From CAWBFD01 sp963788115 (lineage in GTDB: Bacteria; Actinomycetota; Thermoleophilia; Solirubrobacterales; 70-9): a stretch of 64,000 nt of DNA. The DNA lies in the NCBI GenBank assembly GCA_963788115.1, contig CAWBFD010000002.1, positions 372,001-436,000 on the forward strand, given 5' to 3'. Numbering within the stretch: position 1 is the stretch's first letter; each line of letters starts with the position of its first letter. The notes below the pieces were generated by a model that worked only from the letters and a program-made list of their open reading frames with translations, had not been told where the DNA came from and ran no database searches. This document shows, one piece after another, positions 1 to 9,096 of the stretch. A program made the position numbers and the translations under genes.

Positions 1-1
1 C

Positions 2-1630
2 GACCCGCGCCGCTCGCGCACGGCCGAGGAGGCCGACGAGCACCACTTCATCCGGCCGGGCGCCGACGCCTACCTGCTGATCGCGATCGTCAACACGCTG
101 CTCGACGAGGGACTCGCCGACCCCGGCCACCTCGCCGGCCACCTCAACGGGCTCGAGGAGGTCGAGCGCGCCGCGGCGCGGTTCGCCCCGGAGGCGGTGA
201 CGGCGGCGTGCGGGATCGCCGCCGACGAGATCCGCCGCATGGCCCGCGAGTTCGCCGCCGCCGAGCGGGCTGCCTGCTACGCGCGGATTGGCACCACGAC
301 CCAGGAGTTCGGGACGCTCGCGAGCTGGCTCGTGGACGTGGTGAACGCGCTCACCGGCAACCTCGACCGTGAGGGCGGAGCGATGTTCCCGCTGGCGGCG
401 GCGGGCCAGCGCAACTCCGCGGGCAATGGCGGCCGGGGCAAGGGCGTCGCAATCGGCCGGTGGCACAGCCGGGTCCGAGGCCTGCCCGAGGTCTTCGGCG
501 AGCTTCCGGTCGCCTGCCTCGCCGAGGAGATCGAGACGCCCGGCGAGGGCCAGGTGCGCGCCCTCGTGACGATCGCCGGGAACCCAGCGGTCTCGACCCC
601 GGCGGCGGAGCGCCTCGAGCGCGCCATCGAGGGCCTCGAATTCGTCCTCGCGATCGACATCTACGTGAACGAGACCACCCGCCACGCGGATGTCATCCTC
701 CCCGCCCCGGAGCCACTGGCGAAGTCGCACTACGACCTCGCCCTCTACCAGCTCGCGGTTCGCAGCGTCGCCAACTACTCGCCGCCGGCGCTCGAGCGTC
801 CGGCGGATCAGCCGGACGAGTGGGAGCTGCTCCTGCGCCTGGCGGGTATCTGCGCCGGGCAGGGGCCCGCGGCCGACGTCGACGCCTGGGACCGGCTGGT
901 GCTCGAGGCCCTGATCCAGCGCGAGCTCCGCCTGCCGGGCTCACGGGTCGAAGGGCGATCCGTCGAGGAGATCGTGGCCGAGCTCGAGCCGCGCCGCGGT
1001 CCCGAGCGCGCGCTCGACTTCATGCTTCGCGTCGGCCCTTACGGCGACCGCTTCGGCGCCGACCCCGAGGGGCTGACCCTCTCGGCGCTCGAGCGGAGCC
1101 CGCACGGGATCGATCTCGGGGCGATGCGCCCACGGATTCCCGAGGTCCTGCGCACGCCGTCGGGGAAGGTCGAGCTGGCCCCACCGGAGATCGTTGCGGA
1201 CGTCGAGCGGCTCGGTGTGCGCCTGGGCTCCGCCAACGGCCAGATGGTCCTCATCGGCCGCCGCCAGCTCCGCTCGAACAACTCCTGGATGCACAACATC
1301 CCCGCGTTGGTCAAGGGCAGGGAACGCTGCACGATGTGGGTCAATCCCGACGACGCGGCCCGGCTCGGGCTCGGCGACGGCGAGCGCGCCCGGCTGCGCT
1401 CCGAGGCCGGCGAGATCACGGCCCCGGTGGAGGTCACCGACGCCATCATGCCCGGCGTCGTCAGCATCCCGCACGGCTGGGGCCACGACGTCCCCGGCGT
1501 CCGTATGCGCGTGGCCGCCGACCACCCTGGGGTGAACTCCAACGTGCTCGCGCCCCCGGCGGTCGACCCGATCTCGGGCAACGCCGTCCTCAACGGGATC
1601 CCGGTCGAGATTCGGCCGGCGGGGCCCTGA
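2..1630 (+). CDS. Molybdopterin-dependent oxidoreductase, C-terminal part (5' end outside window)
   Basis: The frame is open from base 2 to the TGA at 1628-1630, so about 542 residues are visible and the N-terminus lies upstream of the window. The motif NETTRHADVILPAP near visible residue 222 is typical of the bis-MGD-binding core of formate dehydrogenase/nitrate reductase-type enzymes. From about residue 415 (LIGRRQLRSNNSWMHN) to the end it reads as the molydopterin-dinucleotide-binding domain. The iron-sulfur N-terminal part cannot be seen, so the substrate is not assignable. A start at 197 is possible by codon, but the protein upstream of it is equally good family sequence, so that start is rejected. 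Family assignment is confident; specificity is unknown. Confidence 0.9.
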   Translation, partial: DPRRSRTAEEADEHHFIRPGADAYLLIAIVNTLLDEGLADPGHLAGHLNGLEEVERAAARFAPEAVTAACGIAADEIRRMAREFAAAERAACYARIGTTTQEFGTLASWLVDVVNALTGNLDREGGAMFPLAAAGQRNSAGNGGRGKGVAIGRWHSRVRGLPEVFGELPVACLAEEIETPGEGQVRALVTIAGNPAVSTPAAERLERAIEGLEFVLAIDIYVNETTRHADVILPAPEPLAKSHYDLALYQLAVRSVANYSPPALERPADQPDEWELLLRLAGICAGQGPAADVDAWDRLVLEALIQRELRLPGSRVEGRSVEEIVAELEPRRGPERALDFMLRVGPYGDRFGADPEGLTLSALERSPHGIDLGAMRPRIPEVLRTPSGKVELAPPEIVADVERLGVRLGSANGQMVLIGRRQLRSNNSWMHNIPALVKGRERCTMWVNPDDAARLGLGDGERARLRSEAGEITAPVEVTDAIMPGVVSIPHGWGHDVPGVRMRVAADHPGVNSNVLAPPAVDPISGNAVLNGIPVEIRPAGP

Positions 1631-1750
1631 GTCGGCCTAGACGTCGCCGAACTCGCCGGCGAGCATCTCCCGCATGCGGATGATCTCGATTGATCGTCCC
1701 AGCCGGGCGCTGTATTAGGTTCACGGCGCCCACGGCAACAGGAGGATGTG

Positions 1751-2062
1751 ATGGAGGCAGCGACCCAACCGACCCCGCCGGAGCCGGACCCCCGCTACGC
1801 GGCCCTGCGCACCGTTTCGACGATCCTCAGGATCTTCGCCTGGGTCATCGCCATCGTCGGGACGCTCTTCGTGATCGGTGCCGCGATCGCAGCCGGTACC
1901 GACGACGACGGAGGAGTCGGCGAGGCCTTCGGGGTCCTGATCGCAGGCCTGCTCGGGGTTGGGCTCTATGCGCTGTTTGCATTCGCTGCCGCCGAGATGA
2001 TCCGGCTCGCGATCGCGATCGAGGCGAACACGCGCCGCACCGCCGAGCTGCTTGAACGCTGA
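1751..2062 (+). CDS. Small two-TM membrane protein
   Basis: A 103-residue protein with a soluble proline-rich head and two hydrophobic segments, around residues 20-45 (IFAWVIAIVGTLFVIGAAI) and 55-80 (FGVLIAGLLGVGLYALFAF), then a charged tail. An AGGAGG at 1740-1745 supports the ATG at 1751 over the GTG at 1748. Its 3' end overlaps the next gene by 11 bp, so the two are probably co-transcribed. I do not recognise a named family; no catalytic motif is visible. Function unknown. Confidence 0.7.
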   Translation: MEAATQPTPPEPDPRYAALRTVSTILRIFAWVIAIVGTLFVIGAAIAAGTDDDGGVGEAFGVLIAGLLGVGLYALFAFAAAEMIRLAIAIEANTRRTAELLER

Positions 2063-3023
2063 TCCGGAGCTCCGGTCGCTGGGGCGTTCCGGGCTGCGCG
2101 TCAGCCCGGTCGGCTTCGGCCTGGCGGCGGTGGGCCGGCCGGCGTACATCAACATCGGGCACTCCCAAGATCTCGGCCCGGAGCGCTCGGTCGATGCCCT
2201 CCGGCGGCGCTCGGAGGCGCTCCTCGACGCCGCCTATGCGGCCGGGATCCGCTACTACGACGCGGCTCGCTCGTACGGGCGCGCGGAGGAGTTCCTGGGC
2301 GGCTGGCTCCGCACGCGCGGCCTGGCGCCCGGTGCGGTCACCGTCGGCTCCAAATGGGGCTACACCTACACCGGCGACTGGCGTCTGGACGCGGAGCGCC
2401 AAGAGGTCAAGGACCTGAGCGTCGACACCCTTCGTCGCCAGCTGGAGGAGACCCGTGAGCTGCTCGGCGACCACCTCTCGCTCTATCAGATCCATTCGGC
2501 CACCCGCGAGAGCGGGGTGCTCGACGATCCGGCTGTCCTCGCCGACCTCCAGGCGCTGCGCGAATCGCGTGTTGCGGTGGGCCTGACGGTCACCGGGCCC
2601 AACCAAGCCGAAACGGTCGGGGCAGCGACCGCCCTGGGCAGCTTCGACACAGTGCAGGCCACCTGGAACCTGCTCGAGCGCTCCGCGGAGCACGCGCTCG
2701 AGCGGGCCCACGCCGCTGGAATGGGGGTAATCGTCAAGGAGGCGCTGGCGAACGGCCGGCTGACGGCCCGGGGCGAGGGCGGGACGCTGTCGGCGATCGC
2801 GCGAGAGCTCGGCGTTTCGCCGGATTCCCTGGCCATCGCCGCGGCGCTGTCGAAGCCGTGGGCCGGCGTCGTCCTCAGCGGAGCCTCGACGAAGGCTCAG
2901 CTCGAGAGCAACCTCGCCGCGCTCGAGGTCGACTACGACGAGCAGATCGACCGTCGCCTGGGAGAGCTCACTGAGGACCCCGGCGAGTATTGGTCGCGCC
3001 GGTCGGGGCTTGCCTGGACCTGA
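2052..3023 (+). CDS. Aldo/keto reductase
   Basis: A 323-residue NADPH-dependent aldo/keto reductase of the (beta/alpha)8-barrel type, the usual length for the family. The catalytic tetrad is visible as D70 and Y75 (YYDAARSYG), K101 (GSKWGY) and H148 (YQIHSA). The C-terminal cofactor-loop region (GVVLSGASTKAQLESNL) also fits. The start is a TTG at 2052 inside the end of the upstream membrane-protein gene, suggesting translational coupling. Substrate cannot be told from sequence. It is followed by a convergent YdeI-like gene. Confidence 0.9.
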   Translation: MNADPELRSLGRSGLRVSPVGFGLAAVGRPAYINIGHSQDLGPERSVDALRRRSEALLDAAYAAGIRYYDAARSYGRAEEFLGGWLRTRGLAPGAVTVGSKWGYTYTGDWRLDAERQEVKDLSVDTLRRQLEETRELLGDHLSLYQIHSATRESGVLDDPAVLADLQALRESRVAVGLTVTGPNQAETVGAATALGSFDTVQATWNLLERSAEHALERAHAAGMGVIVKEALANGRLTARGEGGTLSAIARELGVSPDSLAIAAALSKPWAGVVLSGASTKAQLESNLAALEVDYDEQIDRRLGELTEDPGEYWSRRSGLAWT

Positions 3024-3061
3024 TCCCGCCCTACAAGGCGCCAGTTGCGCCCGGCTTGGTC

Positions 3062-3391
3062 CTAGCGACGGCGCTCAAATGCGCGGATGCCCGCCTCGTG
3101 CATCTGCCCATGAGCACGAAGCTCCTCGGCCCGCTCGATGCTCCGCTCGGCCCAGTTGCTGCGCGGCCTCCGGGGCGTGAAGCGGAGCATGTAGCTGTCG
3201 TCGTCGATCCGCCCGCTCAGGCTGTCGACCCAGCCAAAGCACATGCCCTGGTCCTGGGCCTCCTGGATCGTGATGCCGGTTTTGCCCGAGCCCTTCTTGT
3301 AGAGCCCGACCCAGAGCTCGGGAGCGGTCGCGTGGTGCGCCTCGAGCCAGGCACGCATCTCCGCGGAGGAGGCGAAGAACACCGGGGTCAC
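3062..3391 (-). CDS. YdeI/OmpD-associated-like protein, C-terminally short
   Basis: The residues from VTPVFFASSAEMRAWLEAHH through LWVGLYKKGSGKTG and the CFGWVDSLSGRIDDDSY block match the YdeI/OmpD-associated family. I start it at the GTG at 3391, where family similarity begins; the frame is open further upstream to 3511 but that part looks unrelated. Members I know of run to about 190 residues; this one stops at FERRR after 109, so roughly 80 C-terminal residues are missing. It may be a truncated remnant or a short functional form. Confidence 0.7.
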   Translation of the reverse strand: MTPVFFASSAEMRAWLEAHHATAPELWVGLYKKGSGKTGITIQEAQDQGMCFGWVDSLSGRIDDDSYMLRFTPRRPRSNWAERSIERAEELRAHGQMHEAGIRAFERRR

Positions 3392-3546
3392 GGCGCGCAG
3401 GTTAGGCCACCGCTCGCAGACGGGGGCGGTGCTCGTCGAAGCATTCCGCCAGGCGTTCGTGCTCATCCACCGGTGACATTCCCCCGTCGCGCCGGTCATA
3501 GCAGTAGACATTGAAATCAGCCGATATGAGCGACAAGGAGAACATC

Positions 3547-4530
3547 ATGCGAGTTTTCGTCGCTGGGGCGAGCGGCGCCATCGGCACCCGGCTCGTTCCT
3601 CAGTTGATCGATGGAGGGCACGAGGTGATCGGCACCTTCAGGTCACCAGGAAGCGCCGAACGCGTACGGGCGCTCGGGGCGGAGCCGATCGCACTCGATC
3701 TGCTCGACGCAACCGCCGTGCGCAGGGCCGTCCTCGAAACCGAGCCCGACGCGATCGTCCATCAGGCGACCGCTCTGGCGGATATCCGCTTCTCCAGGAA
3801 CCTCGACCGCAGCTTTGCGGCGACCAACCGGCTTCGGACCGAGGGCACCGACGCGCTGCTCGCCGCCGCGCGCGAGGCGGGCGTGGGCAGATTCGTCGCC
3901 CAGAGCTTCGCGAGCTACCGCTACGCGCGCGAGGGCGGCCCGGTCAAGACCGAGGACGAGCCGCTCGATCCCGCCCCGGTGAGGACGATGCGCGAGACCG
4001 ACGCCGCGATGCGGTATCTCGACCAGGCGGTCACGGACGCCGGCGGAATCGCGCTTCGCTACGGCGGCTTCTACGGCGCCGCCAACGACGGGCTGATCGA
4101 GCCCGTGCGCAAGCGACAGTTCCCGATCGTCGGCAACGGCGGCGGGGTCGCCTCGTTCGTCCACCTCGACGACGCGGCGGCGGCGACCGTGCTCGCGCTC
4201 GAGCGCGGTGAAGCCGGCATCTACAACGTCGTCGATGACGAGCCCGCACCGGTGCACGAGTGGCTGCCGGTGCTCGCGAACGCGCTCGGCGCCAAGCCGC
4301 CCCGCCACTTCCCCCGCTGGGTCGCGCGGCTGTTTGCGGGCGACGCTGCAGCCATGATCGGAACCGAGGCACGCGGCGCCTCGAACGCGAAGGCGAAACG
4401 CGAGCTCGGGTGGACGCTGCGTTACCCCAGCTGGCGGGAAGGGTTCGTGGCTGTCTACGCGCCGACCAATCCGGCGGAGGGACGCACACCTCGCCCCCCA
4501 GACGTCTTGCCCACCGCTCGTCGGCCTTGA
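3547..4530 (+). CDS. NAD-dependent epimerase/dehydratase-family protein
   Basis: A 327-residue extended/atypical SDR with an N-terminal Rossmann fold (VFVAGASGAIGTRL, GxxGxxG at about residues 7-13). The ATG at 3547 is preceded by AAGGAG at 3535-3540, which decides it over the upstream in-frame ATG at 3511. I do not see a clear YxxxK catalytic pair; SYRYAR near residue 120 is the nearest match, so it may be a reductase of the atypical class. The downstream GNAT gene begins 28 bp after its stop, so they may form an operon. Confidence 0.85.
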   Translation: MRVFVAGASGAIGTRLVPQLIDGGHEVIGTFRSPGSAERVRALGAEPIALDLLDATAVRRAVLETEPDAIVHQATALADIRFSRNLDRSFAATNRLRTEGTDALLAAAREAGVGRFVAQSFASYRYAREGGPVKTEDEPLDPAPVRTMRETDAAMRYLDQAVTDAGGIALRYGGFYGAANDGLIEPVRKRQFPIVGNGGGVASFVHLDDAAAATVLALERGEAGIYNVVDDEPAPVHEWLPVLANALGAKPPRHFPRWVARLFAGDAAAMIGTEARGASNAKAKRELGWTLRYPSWREGFVAVYAPTNPAEGRTPRPPDVLPTARRP

Positions 4531-4558
4531 TCTCCCGGGCGGCGCGTGAGGCGAGACG

Positions 4559-5050
4559 TTGACACTGACCGTCAGAGATGCGAGGGCAGAGGATTGGCCA
4601 GGGATCTGGCCGTTCCTTCACGAGATCGTCGCGGCGGGTGAGACCTTCCCGTATGACGAGCAGATGGACGAACCCACGGCCAAGGAGATGTGGCTTGTGG
4701 GCGCCCCGGGGCGCACTGCCGTTGCGGTCGCCGGCGACGCCGTCTTGGGGTCGGCCAACATGTATGCGAATTACGAGGGTCCTGGCTCGCACGTCGCGAG
4801 CGGTAGCTTCATGGTGGACCCGGCCCAGTGGGGGAAGGGCGTTGGGCGCGCCCTCTGCGAGGACTCGCTCGAATGGGCACGCGACCAGGGCTTTCGCGCG
4901 ATGCAGTTCAATGCAGTGGCGGAGTCAAACGCTCGCGCGATCGCGCTGTATCGCTCGGTCGGGTTCGACGTCCTTGCGACGATTCCAGACGCTTTCCGCC
5001 ATCCGACCGAAGGCTACGTCGGACTCTGCGTGATGCATCGCCGCCTTTGA
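4559..5050 (+). CDS. GNAT-family N-acetyltransferase
   Basis: A 163-residue GNAT acetyltransferase starting at TTG 4559. The acetyl-CoA-binding motif A is seen as GSFMVDPAQWGKGVGRALCE (Q/R-x-x-G-x-G/A form), followed by the motif-B segment MQFNAVAESNARAIALYRSVGF. The family acetylates amines on small molecules or proteins; this subtype resembles the phosphinothricin/L-methionine acetyltransferase-like group, but the substrate is not determinable. It ends 5 bp before the stop of the convergent nitrilase gene. Confidence 0.9.
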   Translation: MTLTVRDARAEDWPGIWPFLHEIVAAGETFPYDEQMDEPTAKEMWLVGAPGRTAVAVAGDAVLGSANMYANYEGPGSHVASGSFMVDPAQWGKGVGRALCEDSLEWARDQGFRAMQFNAVAESNARAIALYRSVGFDVLATIPDAFRHPTEGYVGLCVMHRRL

Positions 5051-5055
5051 GCGGC

Positions 5056-5766
5056 TCAGGTTCGCCCCAGCGTCGCGCGGGCGATCTCCCCTGGCTCCGG
5101 GCCTGCCCTGGAGAGCGCGACCCCATCGGGTGTCCAGATCGCGGACCGACCGGCCGTGTGCGCGAACCCCCCGCCCGTTGGGCCGGCGAAGCTCGCCACG
5201 GCCACCCAAACTCCGTGGGCGATCGCCGCGCGGCGCGATCGCTCGTCCTGAACGGTCGCCCGGTCCGCGGCCTCGGTTACGCCTGCGACGTAGGCGTCGA
5301 TGCCCAACGCTGCGGTGTCCGCCGCGTGCTGTGGGACGCCGGTGTCTCGGCAGATCGCAAGGCCAAGCCGCCAGTCCCGGACTTCGACGACGGCAGGCTC
5401 GGGCCCGGGGCTGAACCGCTCTGTCTCGGTTCCATGCAGCCAGATCTTGGAGTACGCGACCGTCGGCCCGGCGCCGTCAACCGCGAGGATCGCGATATGC
5501 GCTCTGCCGCACCCCGCATCGATGGGGGCGCCAATGAGCGCCAACGATCCCGTTTCGTTGCAGGCGTTGACTATGGGCGTAAGTCGCGGATCGTCGACAG
5601 AGATCGCGTCGGCGTCGAGTTCGTAGCCCGTCATTGAGAGCTCGGGGAAGATCACGACATGAGCGTCCGCCGCACGAATCACCGCCGCGTGGGCCATGGC
5701 ATTCGCCGCCACTTCGTACGACGCGCAGGGCGGCTGGGCGGCGGCGACGCTCAGAGGCTCTCGCAT
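5056..5766 (-). CDS. Carbon-nitrogen hydrolase (nitrilase superfamily)
   Basis: A 236-residue cytosolic carbon-nitrogen hydrolase. The catalytic triad is visible: E42 in FPELSMTGY, K107 in YSKIWLHGTE and C139 in AICRDTG. The family cleaves C-N bonds of amides, N-carbamyl compounds or nitriles by way of a cysteine thioester. Length is a little short of the common 260-300 residues, but all three motifs and the C-terminal PDG-type strand (WTPDGVALSRAG) are present. Substrate unknown. Start at ATG 5766. Confidence 0.9.
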   Translation of the reverse strand: MREPLSVAAAQPPCASYEVAANAMAHAAVIRAADAHVVIFPELSMTGYELDADAISVDDPRLTPIVNACNETGSLALIGAPIDAGCGRAHIAILAVDGAGPTVAYSKIWLHGTETERFSPGPEPAVVEVRDWRLGLAICRDTGVPQHAADTAALGIDAYVAGVTEAADRATVQDERSRRAAIAHGVWVAVASFAGPTGGGFAHTAGRSAIWTPDGVALSRAGPEPGEIARATLGRT

Positions 5767-5851
5767 ATCAACCCGGGGTAGTGAATCAAGCGTTTGGCGC
5801 CGGCGCCACGTCCAAGCTGAACATCGATGGTGCTGCTCGGGGCGCGGCCGA

Positions 5852-6322
5852 TCAGGCGCGTACTCGGAAGCTGAAACCTGGTGGGTCGTACTCGCTCGCG
5901 AGCCGAGCCAGCGTCAGGGCGCCGAGCAGCAGGCCGAAGTCGCGCAGCGCGATGTCGTAGTAGCCCGAGAGGGTGAGCAGGTTGAGAATGATCCCGCCGA
6001 GCCAGGCTGCGACGAGGTACGCGCCGTACCGGGGCTTCACCGCGACAGCGATTCCGGCGGCGATCTCGATCACGCCGACCGCATACATCGCATCGGCGGC
6101 GCTCCCGGGGATCACGTCGTTGATCCAGGGCGCGAGGTAGATCTCCCAGTCGACCATGATGTCGAAGAACTTGTCCAGGCCGAAGAGGATCGGGGCCGCC
6201 GCGAACCCGATTCGCAGCAGCAGGAACGCCTGATAGGCGGGATCCTTCTTGAGACGCTCCACCATCGAGTGGGCGTCAACGGTGGGTGCGGGGCGGGTGA
6301 GGGTGGCGCTTGACGTCGACAC
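5852..6322 (-). CDS. DoxX-like integral membrane protein
   Basis: A 156-residue protein with about four hydrophobic helices (FLLLRIGFAAAPILFGLDKF; AMYAVGVIEIAAGIAVAV; YLVAAWLGGIILNLL; ALRDFGLLLGALTLARLA). The first helix with G-L-D-K-F and the last with R-D-F-G are typical of the DoxX/DoxD family, linked to redox or respiratory functions but poorly defined biochemically. It precedes (on the same strand, downstream of) the sigma/anti-sigma cluster with a gap of 116 bp, so co-regulation is possible but not shown. Confidence 0.8.
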   Translation of the reverse strand: MSTSSATLTRPAPTVDAHSMVERLKKDPAYQAFLLLRIGFAAAPILFGLDKFFDIMVDWEIYLAPWINDVIPGSAADAMYAVGVIEIAAGIAVAVKPRYGAYLVAAWLGGIILNLLTLSGYYDIALRDFGLLLGALTLARLASEYDPPGFSFRVRA

Positions 6323-6438
6323 GTTGCCTCCTCGATCGTTGACAGGGATTGGGACTACCTGGCTTCGCGTCCGAAGATGCGGCGGTCTTACCCGCCGGCG
6401 CCGCGCGGGCCGGCGCTCTTACCCGGCCTGCCTGGGGA

Positions 6439-6699
6439 TCAGGCGCCCGTCGGCGGCGGGGAGGTTCTCTCGGCTTCCACAAGCGCCCGCAGGCTGCGGT
6501 GGTCCTCGCCGCACGCCGGGCAGCCCTCGAGGTGCGCGCCCATGCCGGGAATCGCCGCATCGGCGTCCGCTCCGCTCAGCTCGAGCTCGACGTAGCGGTC
6601 GAGGCGCTCGAAGCACTCCTCGCAGCTGATCTCCGGACCCGCCGGTCCCAGGAGCCGCTTGACAAGCCGGGCTTCGTCTTGCTTCGGGGTGTCGCTCAT
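6439..6699 (-). CDS. Zinc-finger anti-sigma factor
   Basis: An 86-residue soluble protein with C-E-E-C near residue 26 and the H-L-E-G-C-P-A-C motif near residue 56 (H-x3-C-x2-C), the hallmark of zinc-binding anti-sigma (ZAS) domains that clamp ECF sigma factors and release them on thiol oxidation or another signal. Its ATG overlaps the TGA of the upstream sigma gene in the ATGA form (6696-6699), indicating translational coupling and a 1:1 partner. No membrane segment, so the signal is probably cytoplasmic. Confidence 0.85.
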   Translation of the reverse strand: MSDTPKQDEARLVKRLLGPAGPEISCEECFERLDRYVELELSGADADAAIPGMGAHLEGCPACGEDHRSLRALVEAERTSPPPTGA

Positions 6700-7367
6700 G
6701 ATCTCGGTCCCCCAGTCGGTTCCAGTTCGGTCTCGAATCGCAGGCCGGCGTCGGCCAGGTGTGAGCGAAGCTTCTTTCGGGCGTCGTGAATCGTCTTGTA
6801 GAGCGCGCCCCGGGTCGAGCTCAGCCGCTCGGCGAGGACGTCGATGGGAACGTCGTTCAGAGCCACCGCCACCAGCACCTCGCGCTGATGCGTGGAGAGC
6901 TCGCTCTCGATCGCGGCTCGGATCGAGTCGAGGAGCTCGTGGCTTTCGGCCTCGCCTGGAGGGGAGCCCGCGTGACCGGAGATCACGGACCAGTGGTCGG
7001 GCTCGATCGGTACCTCGCGGCCCTGCCAGGCGCGGCGGCGAACCTTCACCGCCGCCTCCAGAAGCGCGAACTTGTACGCCCAGGTCGTAAAGCGGCTTTC
7101 CCCCCGGTAGCTCTCGAGCTTGCCGAGGATCGCGAGAAGGGCGTCGTTCGCGGCCTGGTGCGCGAGGTCGTCGAGGTCACCGCCGCGCAGATGGGGGTGT
7201 GATCCTCGCCGACGGTTGATCTCAAAGCGCGCCGCCCTCAAGAGCAGGTCGTGCAGGCGACGCGAGGCCTCATCTCGTCGGTGACCCTCCGCTCGGAGGT
7301 TGAGAAGCCATGCCCGCGACTCGGCGTCCGGGCCGGGGACCGGAGGAGCGTCGCTGGGTTGGCTCAT
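6696..7367 (-). CDS. ECF-type RNA polymerase sigma factor
   Basis: A 223-residue sigma-70 family protein of ECF type. Region 2 is seen as DLDDLAHQAANDALLAIL through RFTTWAYKFALLEA, and region 4 as LSTHQREVLVAVAL to GALYKTIHDARKKL with its helix-turn-helix. I start it at ATG 7367 (MSQPSD); the frame stays open to 7436. It overlaps the anti-sigma gene by 4 bp and is preceded by a small conserved gene, so the three are likely one operon. The target regulon cannot be read from the window. Confidence 0.9.
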   Translation of the reverse strand: MSQPSDAPPVPGPDAESRAWLLNLRAEGHRRDEASRRLHDLLLRAARFEINRRRGSHPHLRGGDLDDLAHQAANDALLAILGKLESYRGESRFTTWAYKFALLEAAVKVRRRAWQGREVPIEPDHWSVISGHAGSPPGEAESHELLDSIRAAIESELSTHQREVLVAVALNDVPIDVLAERLSSTRGALYKTIHDARKKLRSHLADAGLRFETELEPTGGPRS

Positions 7368-7429
7368 GACGGGCGCCGGGGGAGGCCCGGCAGGGGCATC
7401 GACCGTAGCAGCGACGCTGGTGGCGGTCC

Positions 7430-7687
7430 TCAGCACGGCTTTCTCTCAGCGTCCAGCGGCGCCAGGATACGGGCCGAGAGCCTCGGGGGACAACCGCGTT
7501 CGACGAGCTCGATCAGCGCATGCAGGTCGATCGCACAGTCGGAGGCGATCGCGGAGGCGAGATCGGCGTCGAAGCCGGCACGCAGGAGGCGCTGCTCCCT
7601 CCAACCAGCGAGATCACCCCCGGGCTCGACCGGAGGGGTCCTGGCGGGCGCTGTGGAAGCAGGTGTGTGCCTGATTCTGGGCCACAT
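7430..7687 (-). CDS. Small conserved protein of unknown function
   Basis: 85 residues. The core, LLRAGFDADLASAIASDCAI followed by DLHALIELVERGCPPRLSAR, resembles a small helical protein I have seen repeatedly in actinobacteria, with a Cys-rich 'RGCPP' turn. The first 25 residues are less convincing, so the true start may be later than ATG 7687. It sits 62 bp upstream of the sigma-factor start on the same strand. No function can be assigned. Confidence 0.6.
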   Translation of the reverse strand: MWPRIRHTPASTAPARTPPVEPGGDLAGWREQRLLRAGFDADLASAIASDCAIDLHALIELVERGCPPRLSARILAPLDAERKPC

Positions 7688-7851
7688 GCCCCCTTGGCGT
7701 CAGCTGCCGCGCGCTTCTTACCTCAGCGGCCGATCCCCTTTGTGCGCGAGCTGGGGTCCGATGTCGCGGCGTAAGAATCAAAACGGCGACGACGCATACA
7801 GAACACCCGCGAACCGACCGGGCGATGAGTCCAGCCCGAATAGGGGACGAC

Positions 7852-9096
7852 ATGAACGCCAACTCAAAGACCTTTGTGATCGTCGGTGCCGGCCTCGCCG
7901 GAGCGAAGGCGGCGCAGGCTCTGCGCGAAGAGGGCTTCGAGGGCCAGCTGTGGCTGATCGGCGATGAGCCCGACCGGCCTTATGAGCGCCCTCCGCTCTC
8001 GAAGGAGTACCTGCGGGGCGAGGCGGACCAGAGGCCCTACGTCCACGCTGATGTCTTCTACGCCGAGAACGCGATCGAGCTCTTGAGCTCGACCAGGGTG
8101 ACCGGCATCGACGCGCGGTCGCAGGAGGTGTCGCTGGACGGGGATCGGCGTCTCCGGTATGACCGCCTCCTGCTGACCACGGGCGCCGAGCCGCGGCGCT
8201 TGGACGTGCCCGGCGCGGAGCTCGACGGGATCCACTATCTGCGCACGCTCGCCGACTCGGAGCGAATCGGCGAGCGAATCGCGAGCGGAGAGCGACTCGT
8301 GGTCGTGGGCTCTGGCTGGATCGGCTCCGAGTTGGCCGCCTCGGCCCGGCAGAAGGGATGCGAGGTGACGATGGTCGGCATGGCCTCGCTCCCGCTGGAG
8401 CGGGTGCTCGGGCCCGAGGTGGGTCAGATCTACCTCGATATTCACCGCGACCACGGAGTCGAGTTCCTGTCCGAGACCACGGTCGAGCGCTTCGACGGGG
8501 AGGGCTCGGTCGAGCGGGTCCTGACCCGGGACGGGGCCTCGATCGACACCGAGTTCGTCGTCGTCGGAATCGGGGTCGTACCGCGCACGGGCTTGGCCGA
8601 GACCGCGGGTCTTCGGATCGACAACGGCGTCCTGGTCGACGAGACCCTCGAGAGCAGCGTCCCGGGTGTCTTCGCCGCCGGCGACGTCGCCAACGCGCGC
8701 CATCCCTTCTACGATCGCGCCCTTCGGGTCGAGCACTGGGCGAACGCCCTCAAGCAGGGGCCGGCCGCCGCGCGGGCGATGCTCGGCAAGCCGACGGGCT
8801 ACGACGAGATCCCCTACTTCTTCTCCGACCAGTACGAGGTCGGCATGGAGTACGGCGGCTTCGCCACCGATTGGGACGAGGTCGTCTTCCGAGGCGACGT
8901 CGAGGGCAGAGAGCTGATCGCCTTCTGGCTCGACGACGCCCGCGTCGTCGCCGGGCTGAACATGAACGTCTGGGACGTAAACGAGCAGATCCGCGACCTG
9001 ATCCGATCCCGGCGTGTCGTCGACGCGGGCCGCCTGACCGATCCCGAGCTGCCGCTCGCCGAGCTGGTTGCGGAGGCAGCGGAGAGTCAGCAATGA
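7852..9096 (+). CDS. FAD-dependent ferredoxin/rubredoxin-type reductase
   Basis: A 414-residue pyridine nucleotide-disulfide oxidoreductase. The FAD-binding GxGxxG is in VIVGAGLAGAKAAQ (residues 9-22), PPLSKEYL follows at about 50, the NAD(P)H-binding GxGxxG is in VVVGSGWIGSELAAS (about 150), and the second FAD motif is GVFAAGDVA. The C-terminus matches the reductase_C domain of ferredoxin reductases that feed electrons to Rieske or P450 systems. ATG 7852 is preceded by AGGGGAC. It ends in an ATGA overlap with folE; no ferredoxin partner gene is adjacent. Confidence 0.9.
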   Translation: MNANSKTFVIVGAGLAGAKAAQALREEGFEGQLWLIGDEPDRPYERPPLSKEYLRGEADQRPYVHADVFYAENAIELLSSTRVTGIDARSQEVSLDGDRRLRYDRLLLTTGAEPRRLDVPGAELDGIHYLRTLADSERIGERIASGERLVVVGSGWIGSELAASARQKGCEVTMVGMASLPLERVLGPEVGQIYLDIHRDHGVEFLSETTVERFDGEGSVERVLTRDGASIDTEFVVVGIGVVPRTGLAETAGLRIDNGVLVDETLESSVPGVFAAGDVANARHPFYDRALRVEHWANALKQGPAAARAMLGKPTGYDEIPYFFSDQYEVGMEYGGFATDWDEVVFRGDVEGRELIAFWLDDARVVAGLNMNVWDVNEQIRDLIRSRRVVDAGRLTDPELPLAELVAEAAESQQ

